A stretch of 64,000 bases of DNA from Acanthococcus lagerstroemiae (GCA_031841125.1 CM063110.1:58875946-58939945), one strand, 5' to 3'. Positions 45,084-57,044 are shown, counted from the first letter of the stretch. The notes: generated by a model from the sequence alone, not told the origin. Numbers and translations are program-made.

Positions 45084-45776
45084 ATCAACTGGGGTAATAT
45101 CGAACAACGCAGTGGCAATATTAGAGCACCTAGAAACACTTCTGATTATAGGCATCCGTCATTTTCCATCGTTTAATGCTTGACAATTCACGTTTGCGAC
45201 TCGGAATCAAAGTGGCTGACATCTAGCGGATGTTTTGTGAACCCGCATTGAGTGATCATGAAAAAAAAAAACACTTGAAAAATTAAGTGTTGTTTGAAAA
45301 TACGGCTTCATTTCTTACATCGCCGAACTTCTATTAATTTTGTTACCTGACATATTAAATTTTTAATCGCAAGCTCGAATATGTAGCTCCCTGCAGTTCA
45401 AATTTGAAGCGTATCCGTCATTTCTTTATTTTATAATAATTTTTTGAAAAGCCCGTATTTCCCATTTACGGCAATGTTATTTCCCTTCATGATCCTTAAC
45501 CTTTTATTAGGAAATGCACATTAGCGCTCCTACATTCCGTCCCACATCCCAATGCACTACGCGGAATGTTCTCCTTGTCGAATTTTGAATAACTGGGCAT
45601 CAATCAAAGGAAAATTGTGGATGTAAATACTTAAATGTTTCTAGGTGCTAGTAATATTGGCCACTCATGACTTGTTTACTGATAATGATACTAGCGCTCC
45701 TACAGAAGATGTAAGCTAAGGTACTCGTACAGCCGATATTACCATCGGTGTCCAATATTACCCCAGTTGACAGTAC
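45084..45776. mobile_element. Family C MITE, copy 3, split by a nested element
   Basis: The left arm (caactggggtaatatcgaac, 45087-45130) and right part (45645-45776, ending attaccccagttgacag) belong to family C. Between them about 520 bp begins cacctagaaacacttc and ends aatgtttctaggtg, its own inverted termini, so a second non-autonomous element has inserted. Interior non-coding. Confidence 0.7.
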
Positions 45777-46538
45777 GCTGTATATTGGTTGGAGTCGGAA
45801 GGTTGGAAGTACGTGCATTTTTCATATCATTTTTGTGTTTTCAATTCCGATAGCTGGAGATACGGGATTAAGTTGGTAAGAAAGTAAAAAGTGAAATAGC
45901 AATTCTATATGTTTTACAGGCAATTCCAAAACATCTAAAGAAACATATTCAAATGGAATGTAAAGTTTGTAGCGATGCGGAAAAGTACCCTATAAAATAC
46001 CGACTAACAAAGTGTAAATTGATTGTAAAGATGGTCGCCTCATTCTAAGAAAGTTGTGAATTACCTATTCCTTTTTTATTTTGTTGAACTTTTTCAACCT
46101 AGATAGCGTAGGTATTAGAATAAAAAAAAAAAGAGAAAAAAAGAAAACAAAAATACGAGTAGAAAGAAAAAAAATTGAAATCAAATGATAGCAAGTTATA
46201 ACGTCACAGATCCTGTTTTGTGTTTTCTTCTGACTGTGCCTGAACGACGGCCAAATAGAAACCCCGTTAGTTCTGACTAGACTTTATTCAATGTGGCTAG
46301 TGAATGAGATATGTGTACACCTTGCTGAGTAATAGTGGTCTGTTTCTGTTACAGGTACAGTTTGTAGATTTAGTATGAGCGTTGCACATCGACTGATAGG
46401 TAGCTTAGAAGCAGTACATATTATTGTTCAGTTTCTATAATAAGAAGCAGATCACCGCTTGAGCCCAAACCTGCTTTCGAACGAAGTGAGCGAGAAGTCC
46501 ACCAGCCGTACTGCTTCCCAGTTCCTTGGTTTACGGTA
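45777..46538. other. Intergenic sequence and NCKX 3' UTR
   Basis: Minus-strand AATAAA (tttatt at 46283-46288) lies about 250 bases after the NCKX stop and is the likely polyadenylation signal. Nothing else recognised. Confidence 0.45.
46283..46288 (-). terminator. Putative polyadenylation signal of the NCKX gene
   Basis: Canonical AATAAA on the minus strand downstream of the stop codon at 46539-46541. It is the first match I see at a plausible distance. Confidence 0.5.
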
Positions 46539-49500
46539 CTAAAAAGGACACTGAATAACGTGGTACTCGAATAATAATGAGAAAATGACGAACAGCACGT
46601 ACAGTCCAAACATGGTGTATCCGAGACCGTGATTCATCTTCCAATGGAAGCAGTATATCGAGATGACCACAAATAATAGCATTACAAACAGTGTTGCGAT
46701 TGAACAGACCATGCCGACGCTGTTCACCTTCACCGGACATCCAATGATGATGTTGTACAGTATCCAGGGAAACGGTAAACTGCGAATACATAAATAAGAA
46801 GGGTAAATAATTCAGCATGGAAGGAGAGGGGTTTAGCAAAAATCAAGGGGATAAGGTCCAGGAAGTACGTTTACTCATATCAATGACTGGGGGCACACTT
46901 GTTTTCTAAGCATAATACGAATCAAAATTGTTGGAAATTGACGTTTGAAGCTTCCAAATAGCGTTAACTCTACAGAGACAAATTTGGAAATAGTTGCAGG
47001 GTTTTTGAGTATACTTGAGCGAAAACCGTAACGCTCTCCCGACACGAATTCAGTTGTTGACATTTGCTGCGCCCTTCCCGACTACAGACTGCAGCTGTGT
47101 TGTTAATAGAAATTTCCATGGAAATTTTTTCTTTAGGGTACGAAAGCATATGAAATGTTACACTACACGAGGAAGTCGGGGACAATTATAATCGATTACC
47201 GATAAGTCGATATTAAAATCGAGACATGAAAATTTTTGTTTTATTTTTATTGTCTTTATTATCTTCAGTTGTTCTCTTAGTTTTCTTTTCCTTGTGTTGT
47301 TTTCTATGTGTAGGATTTTGTACTTTTCTGTCAGCTTGTGGTTGTTGTGTTCCTGGTTGTTGCAGTGTTTTCCAAAAATTGATTTGTCGTCCTCTATTAG
47401 CTTCTGCGATTTTTCATGCTCTTTTATTCTAGTTGTGAATTTTCTGCTTATGTCTCCTATGTATGTCACAGTGTTCGCAGTCCTGTCTGTATACCCCGTT
47501 GCTGTTGTTCATGTCATTTGTTTCTGTTTTATCATTGCTTATTTGTTTGATCAGGTCTGTTTCTGATTCCGACCAGTTTTATGTTGTGTTGGTTGAAGAT
47601 TTTCTGTATTTTGTATGTGTGTGTGTGTCCCTGTGAATGGTATTGCTCCTACATATTTGTCTGTTTTTGTGGTTGTTGGTTCAGTGTCCGTACTTTTTTT
47701 GTTGTATTAATTTGTTATTATTCTGCCCACTGTTTGCAGTTGGTATATTAATGACTATTTGTTTGATTTGTTAATTTCGGTTTTTCTGTGGTTATTGTTG
47801 TTTAATATGTTTATTGCTCTGTGGCAGTACTTGTATAGTCGGAGCGGGTTTTTAGTACTTCGCCGCCATGGGCTGCAGTATTTTTGCTGCCTTATTTTTG
47901 TTCACATTCACTTCCGCAAAATTGAGGAAATTGTGTTTTTTGGGCCGCAAATTTTGCCGCCCTAAAATTTTGCCGCTCTGGGCTGTTAGCCTAGTCAGCC
48001 CGTGTATGGTTAAACGGGCGCTGAATCAAAACCTATCAGTCCTAATATATCATATAAAAATCACCCGTTAGCGGTAAAATGGTTATAGAAAATTCTGGAG
48101 TCAGAGATCTGTAATCATAATCAACAAAATGTGGGTCAGTGGCCTCATAACTCTCCAATGAAAAGAGGACGAGTGGAAAATGAAACTCGAGATACGGCTT
48201 GATTTAAAGGTTTTGAGGTTTATTAAGTCAATTTGCGGGCAATTTTCACGTTTGATCCCCCCCCCCCCCGAGGAATCACGAGAAGAAGTTGGCACCAAAT
48301 ATTGTTCATTTTTTCGAGATATCACCTCATTACAAGTTTTCAAGGTCGCTGAAGTTAATTCGTATCTGACTCGTTTGGTGTGGCCCCAGAAAGGGTCCAA
48401 ATTAAATTATAATTTTTCTTTAAATTACTGAATAGTAACTAGGATACCTTCTCGATCGACTGATTGTTATTTGGTATCAACTCCGATTACTGGCACTGCG
48501 AGAAGCTGAATGTAAAAACTACTTCAAAGTTGAATTAAGCTATCTGAAAAACCAACTGTATGTTCTCGGCCTTTCTGCTCCCTTTCTGAAGCCATCCTCT
48601 GGGGCCATTGACCTTGACTGCGGAGCCAAACTATTTTATTTTCGAGCACAGTTCTGTATAGCCAATTGAAATCAATAAGAATTTATTTTCAACACATTAA
48701 TAAAATTAATTTTTGGGTAACAATATCGGAACTTCGTGTATTTTTCCTTACAAAGCAAACAGGACGTCTAGCATATGTCTCCCTCATTCGCTCGAACTGA
48801 AACTTTGCAGAATTTTCTTGTGTTTTATTAAAACTGGTTATGAATGGTAGGATCTCTAGGAAAAATTGAAAAAATAAATTCCCACTGAGACTGAATAAAT
48901 ACTACCCTAGTAGATATATCGAAAAAAGAAAAACCTTTAACAAATGCTGATGAGGTTTCAGCCTCGGGAAACAAAGAGACGGTAAATTTTAAAAACACGT
49001 TATATTTTTCTTCCGCTCTCACCTTGAGTTTTTACATGCAAATTCAAATGTACGTAATTGGTGGGAGGGCTCCAACATTCTCTTGGGGCATACCACAAGT
49101 CAGGCGGTAAAAGTAATTCAGTCTCCAGCAGTAGGTCCGAGCCTAACCTGGAATTTTTTAACTTCTGCGATAGGTAGAAAGAAGAAAGATAATTTATGCT
49201 CAGGGAAAAGTGAGTTGAGAGTCAATCAAATGGAATCACTTTATATGTATACAAGGAGCACAAAATATTTCCGCACACACCCGAGTCCTTCTTCTCTAAT
49301 TTTTGCTCTCAACTCGAGCCCTGGAATCCGCCTTTTCGAGCATTACCTCAGAGACGCCGGGGAGGCTATTAGGGCTGTCTTAGCCCACTTCACTTCTTGC
49401 CGAAAACCCGGCATAGGTCGAAATGTAGCGAGTTGCTATATGGGCTCGAAACCAAGACCTTTGGATTCGGAGACCAGCGCGCTATCCACTCGGCCACCAG

Positions 49501-52500
49501 ACTAAGGCAAATCTTATTTCTGATTTAAAGAGAATAATATAAAAAAAAGTATTATTCTGACTTATTGTTTCAAAAGCAGCCCTGAAAAATTAATAACTTT
49601 GTTGAGTTGCTATTCCTTCCATTATCACCTCATCCTACTGTAGAGAAATATGGTAAAATGTCATCAATTAGGATTGTCATTTTTTTCCCTGACGTATTCC
49701 GTATTAGGTATACGTATACTATCGCACTAAATATTAAATATCCGGTGTGCAATTCCCTCCCCCACAGTAGAAAATGAATCTTAAAATGTTGTAATCGAGT
49801 TTTTATGAACCTTAATCAACCTTGACGAGTTTTAACGAACCTTAAAAAATATCAAAAATACTAAGCGAGAAGATGTACTGAAGAATGTTGGAAGAAGATC
49901 TCTCCAATTTTTTTCGAATTTCAAAATATAAATTCATTGATAACTTAGGAAAGTGGCTCAGCAGGTAGAGAAATAGAAGCAAGACGTTGTTGCTACATGT
50001 ATTATTTACTTTCAGAACTTTTTCTTATTGCTTGTCATGTTTGAAAATGTTTATTAACTGACTAGGTCGAAGTGTGAATTGTCAAAATTGAAAAAGTGAA
50101 AAAAAGTTCGATTATGTGCTTGTTGGTCTCAACAGTTTTGTTTCAGTGGACCTAAGAACTCACCATAATAAATTTGAGCTCAATCTGAGGTCATAAACCT
50201 TTGCCGCTTTGACCTTAAAGTTATGTGTAATTCTGAGATCTTACAAAAAAACAAACAAAAAAACACGAATATCTCAAGACATAATAACTTCAGGACCAAA
50301 ATGCATGTAACATAAAATGTTCTTTGTTAAATTTTCTTTTAAAAAAATCCAATACAACTTTTCTCTAGAACGCATATTCACCGAGATAATCGCAAAAAAT
50401 GTATAAAAGTCTCTAGGAACGTGGCTTTTTTGTTATTTTTTCTTTCATAGTTGATCTTTACTAGCTAAATCGTAGTTATCTAAAAAAAATATCCACTTTA
50501 GGACCAAAATGCAAATAACATAAAATGTTCCTCGTTAAATTTTATGTAAAAAGGTCCTGTACAACTTTTCTTTAGAAAACATATTTATCAAGATAATCGC
50601 GAAAATGCGTGGAATTTTCGAAAAACATAGTTTATTTTATTGTACAGCTGAAATATCTGTTAATGTCGAGTAATGCAGACTACAATATAACTTCAGTCTC
50701 TGTCTACTGGGGCAAGTGCTCCTGCCCCCTCCACCTGGCTACACCCATGACAGTTTGTTGGGTACATGTTATACCATTGTGCTGTTAAGGAACAGTCATA
50801 TGTTCTCAGAATTCATATTGTCATTTCCTGTGGGCAAATCGCTGTTTCATATTGTTAATTATGTACATAATCTCAAGTCTACCATACCAAGTCTTCAACG
50901 GAATCTTAGAATGCTCAAGACTCAATAAAAACGTTGGAATGAGTTGTGACTCATGGATGCCTAGTTAACGTTTCAATTTTAGACTCTTCCGCAAATTTCT
51001 TATCACTAGGGTCAGACCAACAGTCCTACCTCTTGCAAATACAAGCCTTTAACAATCGGAAACACTTCTGCATGTGTCCATCTTCACCCCTTTAACGATG
51101 ATATGAAGAAAACATTTGCAGAGGCAATTACGTTGCTCATTCAACTAAGAAAGCATAAGTACTAATATTAATTTATTATAGTGTCCTTAGTGAAAACTGA
51201 CACTTTTCGAGTACTGATGTTTACTTACTCGCACGAGTAACTTAACCACTTCTGCACATGTTTTTCTTCGTCTCATGGGTCAAGGGGTGAAGATGGACAC
51301 ATGCAGAAGTGTTTGCCATTGTTAAAAGCATGTATTAGCAAGAGGTAGGACTGTTGGTCTGACCCTAGTGATGAAAAATTTGGGGAAGAGCCTGAAATTG
51401 AAACGTTAACTGTAGGTATCCATGGGCCATTGACCAGGACGTCTGATCATAGGTTACTGTCATCACGCGTATAGGTTCCCCGGCATTCCACTCCGAATAT
51501 CGTTGATCACTAGCGCTGTCTCTACGAAGGTCAACTGCACTATTACGAAAGTGAGCGACCGGCTTCAAAATACCCCCGGCAGGGTATCCACTCCCTGGCA
51601 GGGCTACCCCGCCGTTACCACCTGCCTGCATCGCCACACGTACCAAGACGAGGAGGTGTGAGGGGTGAGTGAAGAGGAAGCGCGTCCGGCTGTGGGGGAC
51701 CTGAAATTTCCAGGCTAGTGCTCGGGGAGCGTGAACCTCGGTCAGTATAGAACCCCATGTTGGCCTTTGCAGGACGCGCGCACTGGAAGCGGCACGGCGA
51801 AATGGGGGCTCGGGCCGGCTTCAAAGCGTCCCTCTGGCCACTGATGCGATATTCGAAAGGGTACTTTCCGGGGCCGGGGATGCGGTGTTTAGGGGCCAAT
51901 CTGGCATGCCTGTATCGCCATACGTTCCACCACACCATATAACTAATTCCAAATTCAATGACTGAAGAATACCAAATTTTGCGGTCTAGGGTTAACAAAC
52001 TGTTTTTGTTGAGTCTTGAGCATTCTAAGATTCCGCTGAAGACTTGGTATGGTTGACTTGAGATGACGTATAGCAATAGGAAACAGCGATTTGCCCATCG
52101 AAAATTACCCTGAATTCTGAGAACACGTGACTGTCCCTTAACAGCACAACGTTATATCTTATGCGCAAATTGTTGATTGTTGTTGATATACATAGATACA
52201 TAATCCGTGGTCTGTTCTGTAGTAGATACTCAACAAACTGTCATGGGCGTAGCCAGGTAGGGGGAGGGGGCAAACTAGGGGGCTTGCCTCAGTAGACAGA
52301 GACTGAAGTTATATTGTAGGGTGCATTACCCGATATTTATAGATATTTCAGCCGTAAAATAATTTAATTTCGAAAATTCCGCGCATTTATGCGATTATTT
52401 CGATAAGTATGTTTTCTAAAAAAAAGTTGTATAGAACCTTTTTTATTAAAAATTTAACGAGGAATATTTTATGTTATTTGCATTTTGGTCCTCAAGTGAA

Positions 52501-54833
52501 TATTTTTTTTAGATACCTACGATTTAGCTAGTGAAGATCGGTGTTATGAAAGAAAAAACAATATCCACATTCCTCGAAACTTTCAGTTGCGATTATCTCG
52601 GTAAATATGCGTTTTAGAGAAAAGTTGTATAGGATGTTTTTTATATAAAATTGAACAAGGAATACTCGTATTTCATGTTATATGCATTTTGGTACTGAAG
52701 TTGATATGTTCCGAGATATTCGCGGTTTTTTGTAGAATCTCAGTATTACACATAACTTCAAGGTCAAAGCGGCACGGGTTATTGACCTCAGATTGAGCTT
52801 AAATTTTTATAGCGAATTTCTAGGTCCATTGGAACAAAATTCAGCGCGACCCTAATCAATTGGCGAAAACTTGTAAAATAAGGGACATTGTGTGTATGTT
52901 TCTTATTTTTCTTTTTATGGTCAGTAGTATGTTTCCTATTTGTGTTCTTGCTTCGTTTCTGAGATCGGGTTCTATGTTCTGGATGATCTGTTCACAGTCT
53001 ACTGTTAATTCTTCTAGTGTTTTATCTCTTAAATGTTCTGTTGTGTTGTATTTGTTCCCTTTGTCCAGTAGATTGTTTCATTCTTGTGTGAATATTACAG
53101 TCGTCATGTTATTTACTGTCCTTGGGGCGAATTTTTGTGTTGCTGGTTTTGGTTATGTTGTGTGTTTTATCCTTTTTGTTTAAGAGTTAGAGTTTCTTTT
53201 TTACTGTTTTTCTCTTTTTCTATGTATTCTTTCCTTTCTTAGTACATGTGTTGTTCTATTTGTCGGTGTTCTAGTGTCTGGTTCAGTACCTATGAAGTGT
53301 TGGTTGTATAGTGTTATATTCAGTCTGTTCTTTTTTTTTTGTGTAGTTTATGTATTTCATTTTTAATTCTAAGTCTCTCTGCTTGTTTTTTAGTGTTGCG
53401 AACCGCTTGACTGTCTGTCTTCATGTTTATGGTTGTGTACTTTGGTACTATATTGTTTCTTAGGTATTCGTTGTTGAACCACATTTTGGTCATTGTCTTT
53501 GCTAGTTTTGTTTTTGCTTTTAGGTGTCTGTAAATCTCTTTTTTCTGGGCAGGGTGTGAACTTGGTGTCCATGTTGGAGTGTGAGTGAACTTGGTAACAT
53601 TCTGTTTTTAGAGTGTGCCCATTGCTCAAATTCTCAGCTCAATTCTAAAGTGGTATACATTTCATAAAGTGTACAGAAATTGCTGCACCAAGTATGAAAT
53701 TTCGGACTTGGTATAAAGAGCGCCTTTCCTATCGCACATGATACAAAAATGCCTGTACAATCCTCACACACATCGACCTCGTAAACTATGTTCTTCTTTT
53801 TTCTGTCTTCAGAATATCGTACATAAAACTAGATTCAATTCATCCGGTCTCGTAAAAAACGTTCGATCCGTAAGTATCGGGTCAACAGCTGCTTCGAACA
53901 ACCAGAAATTTCTTATCACCCTCGACTTTTCGAATACTCGCCTATAACGCGGAATCATAACCGGGTTAATTTCATTCGTATTTTTAGTGCCCTCGGTATT
54001 ATTTTATTTTACATATATATGTATTATATTTTCCGCAAATTCTGGCCTTCGGCAATAACCTTTACAGTTACGTTTATTGCACGTAGTATACAAGCCTCCC
54101 CGATTCGGCACCCGCCACATCCGATTGCAGCCGGCCGTTAGCGCCAGCACGGACCTAGGTCGAACATAAAAATAAAATTACACGCGTTATACGGGGCGCA
54201 ACGTTAGTAATAAAAATATTTACAATACCCTACGGTAATATCAAAAATGTTACTGCCGACTGACGATGACACCGCCATATCGCCACATCCTTTCCTCGCC
54301 ACTATTACGCTGGTAATGAGATCTGGCACTGAAGTACCTGCCGCCAGAAACGTAAGTCCCATCACCTGAAAACAGACGACCATGTCATCTTGTTAAAAAT
54401 CATGCTCGACGATTGATTTACGGTTTCTTATATTCGCAGATCCTAGGAGGAAAAAAAAAATGAAAAAACTTACCTCTGCTGGGACGTATAACGTTTCGCC
54501 GATGACATTGGCCCACCATACCATGAGATAGGAAAACGCGGCTATCCACATAATACTGCCGATGAAGGTTACAACGAAAAATTTTCGACCTAATGAGAAC
54601 AGCCAGCGTTAGTCACTCGAATTTGTTCGCAACGCTGGGTATAAGTGGGCAAGAAAAAATCGAGAGTGCTGAAAGGTCTCACTTGTCTCCCGTCTGGGAT
54701 CAGGAAGCGTCAGCCATAATGGCAGAATGATTGGTAACGTAAAAAGGTAGAATAATTTCTTCTTCATCGTGTCCGGCCACGACATATCCAGGGGTTGGTC
54801 GTTATCTTCGTCGTCGTCGTCATCATTTGCCAT
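46539..54833 (-). CDS. K+-dependent Na+/Ca2+ exchanger (SLC24/NCKX), C-terminal half
   Basis: Four exons on the minus strand: 54833-54683, 54589-54474, 54365-54229 and 46779-46539. Phases fit at every junction and the last exon ends in a stop. Exon 1 follows the acceptor at 54834 and encodes an acidic loop ([11 protein letters not shown]) and [18 protein letters not shown] plus a membrane segment ending PLWLTLPD. Exon 2 begins [20 protein letters not shown]. Exon 3 holds the alpha-2 repeat: [20 protein letters not shown], then [19 protein letters not shown], with the Pro-Asp pair needed for cation transport. Exon 4 gives two further membrane helices and ends HVIQCPF. The family exchanges Na+ against Ca2+ plus K+ across plasma membranes. 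The alpha-1 half is not in the window. Which NCKX paralogue this is cannot be settled from the C-terminus. Confidence 0.93.
47158..47800 (-). pseudogene. Penelope-like element fragment, GIY-YIG end
   Basis: The minus-strand frame from about 47469 reads [57 protein letters not shown], the layout of the GIY-YIG endonuclease domain of Penelope-like elements. Upstream, in other frames, [10 protein letters not shown] (the GIY strand) and YVGAIPFTG with FNQHNIKLV can be seen up to about 47800. Frameshifts and stops make it inactive. A second nuclease fold of the same superfamily as ANKLE1 within 8 kb is coincidence: this one is retroelement-borne. Confidence 0.75.
49288..49503 (-). mobile_element. 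tRNA-derived SINE, copy 1
   Basis: Reading from 49503 down: tRNA-like head (ctggtggccgagtggatagc as A box area; gtttcgagccc as B box area), then a body ending near ccagggctcgagttgag. Matches the copy at 57577-57790 over its whole length. The tRNA-like head resembles tRNA-Ser or tRNA-Leu, with an enlarged variable region. Confidence 0.85.
50125..52850. repeat. Large inverted repeat, about 1 kb arms
   Basis: The left arm, 50125-51110, pairs with the right arm, 51250-52850, in reverse. Paired markers: gtttcagtggacctaag (50140) with ctaggtccattggaac (52820); ctgtgggcaaatcgctgttt (50829) with aaacagcgatttgcccat; aatgctcaagactcaataaa (50910) with ttgttgagtcttgagcattc (52010); gggtcagaccaacagtccta (51010) with taggactgttggtctgaccc (51345). 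The right arm is longer because a family A repeat is inserted at about 51435-51960. The two copies diverged by perhaps 10-20 percent by eye. No coding function recognised. Confidence 0.8.
51435..51960 (+). mobile_element. Family A GC-rich repeat, longest copy
   Basis: GC-rich insertion in the right arm of the inverted repeat; absent from the left arm. The end cgccatacgttccaccacacc matches the copies at 1424 and 18294. The long overlapping frames here (51365-52076 minus) come from GC content and show no domain. Confidence 0.7.
52860..53640 (-). pseudogene. Penelope-like element fragment, N-terminal region
   Basis: The minus strand near 52860-53090 encodes [20 protein letters not shown] and [20 protein letters not shown] with a stop before them, a pattern like the segment before the RT of Penelope-like elements. 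Further up, Lys-rich frames ([20 protein letters not shown], 53390-53629) have the same A-rich composition. The RT core is missing between this and 47.8 kb. Confidence 0.5.
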
Positions 54834-54959
54834 CTATGAAATACACGCTTCCAATATAATTACATTACAATTTGATTTTCCTTCGCGCATAGTTATTAAA
54901 GGGTTCGTTCTCCAGAGACTGAGAATTAATAAGGTGTCATTATATTTTGACATGGATAT

Positions 54960-55080
54960 AGCTATTGGCTCGTTGCGCGAAAGAGAAAATTTTCGCAGAA
55001 AACGCTCCGCACAGAAAGTTTTGCAGAAAACGCTCCGCAAAAATCGTTCGGCAGAAAACGCTGATTTGGATGCCTCCTAA
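54960..55080 (+). repeat. cgcagaaaacgctccg repeat, left outer arm
   Basis: Contains gcgcgaaagagaaaattttc and several cgcagaaaacgctccg words. Its diverged reverse complement is at 59790-59890. Together they form the outermost pair of a nested inverted structure. The peptide reading (RERENFRRKRSAQKVL) also resembles the other copy (KREKFRRKHSSKNVPQK). Confidence 0.6.
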
Positions 55081-55364
55081 CGGTAGGAAAAGAAACGACA
55101 TCCACCATTGCCTCATCAACGATAACAGAATTGTGAAGGATTACAGCACGTTATCACACTTCGAGTTTTCCTCAGACCGCAGAGTGGGGAGATGCGCTCT
55201 TCAGCTACCACAGAGGTCAAAAATAAAAGAATTGGTCTGCAAATCCAAGAAGCAAAATGACTTCCTTGAGAATGAATTCAGAGAGTTCAGGCATCGGAAA
55301 TTTCGATTGGGGGCTATAGCCCTCTAGCCCCCTTGGTTGCGACCTTGCAGAGGATACAGGACGG
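55081..55364. other. No feature recognised
   Basis: Mixed-composition sequence between the outer arm and the gggtaac-word tract; no gene or repeat match seen. Confidence 0.3.
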
Positions 55365-55495
55365 GTAACTAGAGGGTTACCTCAGGGTTACAGGGTTACT
55401 AGATACCTACCAAACGTGATCTGTCAGGGTAACGGGTATCTATTGGGTTACACGAGGGTTATTATAGGGTTACATGAGTAACTAAAGGGCAACCG
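55365..55495. repeat. gggtaac-word tract, left
   Basis: Words gggtaac, gggttac and their complements, as at 19835-20078 and 58980-59085. Forms the second nested inverted pair with 58980-59085. Confidence 0.7.
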
Positions 55496-55496
55496 C

Positions 55497-55580
55497 AGTG
55501 CGGTGCAGGACAATTCATCGCGCGCAACTCATCGCTTTGGACAATTCTTCACGCGCAAATCTTCACCGAGGACAATTCAT
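55497..55580. repeat. ggacaattcatcgc end, left
   Basis: cagtgcggtgcaggacaattcatcgc followed by actcatcgc and acaattcttcacgcg. The reverse complement is at 58895-58975. Probably the terminal repeats of one element with everything between them inside. Confidence 0.65.
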
Positions 55581-55967
55581 CGCCTTTTTTTTGCCGCCCA
55601 CACTTTCCTTCTCACTTTCAACAGGCTTAGGATTGTTGACATATTTCGTTGTGTACCAAAAACAAGAAGACGATTTTAATCTCCGAATCCAGAGTCGTAC
55701 AGGTGGAAGCACTACCAGTTTGTCATCCTGAGAGTACTGTCTGGTAATTGAATATTGTAACGAGATTCGCACCGAAAAACGCACGAAAACACGTACTAAG
55801 AATTTTTAATGTCACACTAATACAAACGCACAAAACACAGTAGCTAGATCGCTTTAAAAACGTGCATTTTATCGCATACAAAAACTAGACTGTACGGCGA
55901 CGGCCAGCGGCCTTTATATACCCCGACGTTATCGGCGAAACTCCTCATCGCTTTTGTTATCGAACTT

Positions 55968-56456
55968 CTATTCTGCTGCTCGAAACGTGTCGATCTTTCT
56001 TCGCTTATCTCGAATTTTCGGGATTATTCGCCACACTGCCCCCTCCTTAGGCCTGGACGTCCCGGCCAGGCTCCAGATCTTCTTCATGGTCACCATGCTA
56101 GACTGCCAACCACCGAGCTTCCGAATCCGGTTTACAACATCATTGATCCGCTTGAGCACGATATACGGTCCTTCCCAATGACTCTGTAGCTTCGAGCTCC
56201 GTCCTCTCTTTCGTTGCGGATTGTAAAACCAGACACGGTCCCCAGCCTGGAAGCCGACCTCGTTGGCTTTGATGTCGTAGCGAGTCTTTATCCGGTCGCT
56301 GGCAATGCGCAAGTGATTTCGGACCATGCGATGAGTAGAGTTGAGCTTTTCTCTCAGTGGGCTAACAAACTCGCTTCCACATACTAGATCCAGGGTGTCG
56401 TCAATCCGCTGCAATGGGTAACTGTCTTTCCGAGCCCGTCGATAATCCACACACAA
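55968..56456 (-). pseudogene. gypsy pol remnant: RT scrap joined to integrase C-terminus
   Basis: The 162-codon frame begins CVDYRRARKDSYPLQRIDDT, an RT fragment typical of Ty3/gypsy, and continues with the integrase C-terminal part: RIKTRYDIKANEVGF, AGDRVWFYNPQRKRGRSSKL, HWEGPYIVLKRINDVVNRIR. The polymerase active site, RNase H and integrase core are deleted, with the frame open across the junction. Confidence 0.85.
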
Positions 56457-56474
56457 CCGTGTGATACCATCCCT

Positions 56475-56783
56475 CTATGGTACTAGCACAATTTCATCCA
56501 TTTTCTTCGACTGTTGAGCTTGTTCGGTCTTCAATTTGTTCAACTGTTGGGCTTGTTTGGTCCTCATTTCGCTCAATATCATCATAAAGTGCTGAAGAGT
56601 AACCGTTGTCGACCCTTCGTCTTCCGTTTCTGGTTCTACATCAAAATCAAAAGTTTCTTGGTCCTTACCTTCACCTCTCAGGAAAGTTTTCAGCCGCCGG
56701 GCTGGTTCCGCTTTCGAACCCGATGGCGATAGGTCACGGTTCCTCAATTCCTCCCGAAGCTCTTTCTGTGACAAGTCGAACAA
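56475..56783 (-). pseudogene. gypsy gag N-terminus with SAP-like motif
   Basis: 102 codons starting MFDLSQKELREELRNRDLSP, then SGSKAEPARRLKTFLRGEGK: this is the SAP helix pair (LR-x-ELRxRxLSPSGxKxExxRRL) found at the start of gag in some insect gypsy elements. An acidic stretch and a Gln-Lys-rich coiled coil (QQLNKLKTEQAQQSKKMDE) follow, then the frame ends without capsid or zinc knuckle. Confidence 0.7.
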
Positions 56784-57044
56784 CTTTTTTGGAGCCGTCG
56801 CGAATGGAGAGTTTAGATGACGCTCACTGCTTCAAGTCAAAAACGCCGAATCCACAGAACACGAGTATCCAAACGAATGTCCGAACGAGATCTTCACGAC
56901 GCGTACTGTCGAATGCCACTTCTCACACCAATGTAACGAGATTCGTACCGAAAAACCCACGAAAACACGTACTAAGAATTTTTAATGTCACGCTAATACA
57001 AACGCACAAAACACAGTAGCTAGATCGCTTTGAAAACGCGCAGA

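Larger units (their letters stand above)
46780..54228. other. 7.4 kb NCKX intron, filled by repeats
   Basis: Bounded by donor gtattg (54228) and acceptor ttcgcag (46780). Holds two Penelope-like fragments, one SINE, a 2.7 kb inverted repeat with a family A insertion and low-complexity AT-rich DNA. 48000-49280, 49510-50120 and 53650-54228 show nothing I recognise apart from a C run at 48257 and patches resembling the aaccttaa word arrays near 49800. Confidence 0.6.
55756..57041 (-). mobile_element. Internally deleted Ty3/gypsy LTR retrotransposon
   Basis: Oriented on the minus strand. The 3' LTR is about 55756-56035 (starts tgtggcgaataatc after the purine tract ggagggggcag, contains tatataaagg, ends cgttaca). 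The 5' LTR at 56932-57041 keeps only its last 110 bp; the two share tgtaacgagattcg and gtactaagaatttttaatgt. After the 5' LTR is tggtgtgagaagtgg, a possible primer-binding site. Only 1.3 kb long, so most of pol is gone; it depends on other copies. Confidence 0.85.

Noticed and set aside
47226..47566. Hydrophobic Cys-rich plus-strand ORFs resembling membrane proteins
   Set aside because: They are the antisense of an A-rich Penelope-like GIY-YIG fragment; complementing Lys/Asn codons yields Phe/Leu/Val text.
52860..53183. 107-codon hydrophobic plus-strand ORF
   Set aside because: Antisense of the second Penelope-like fragment, same artefact of A-rich coding on the other strand.
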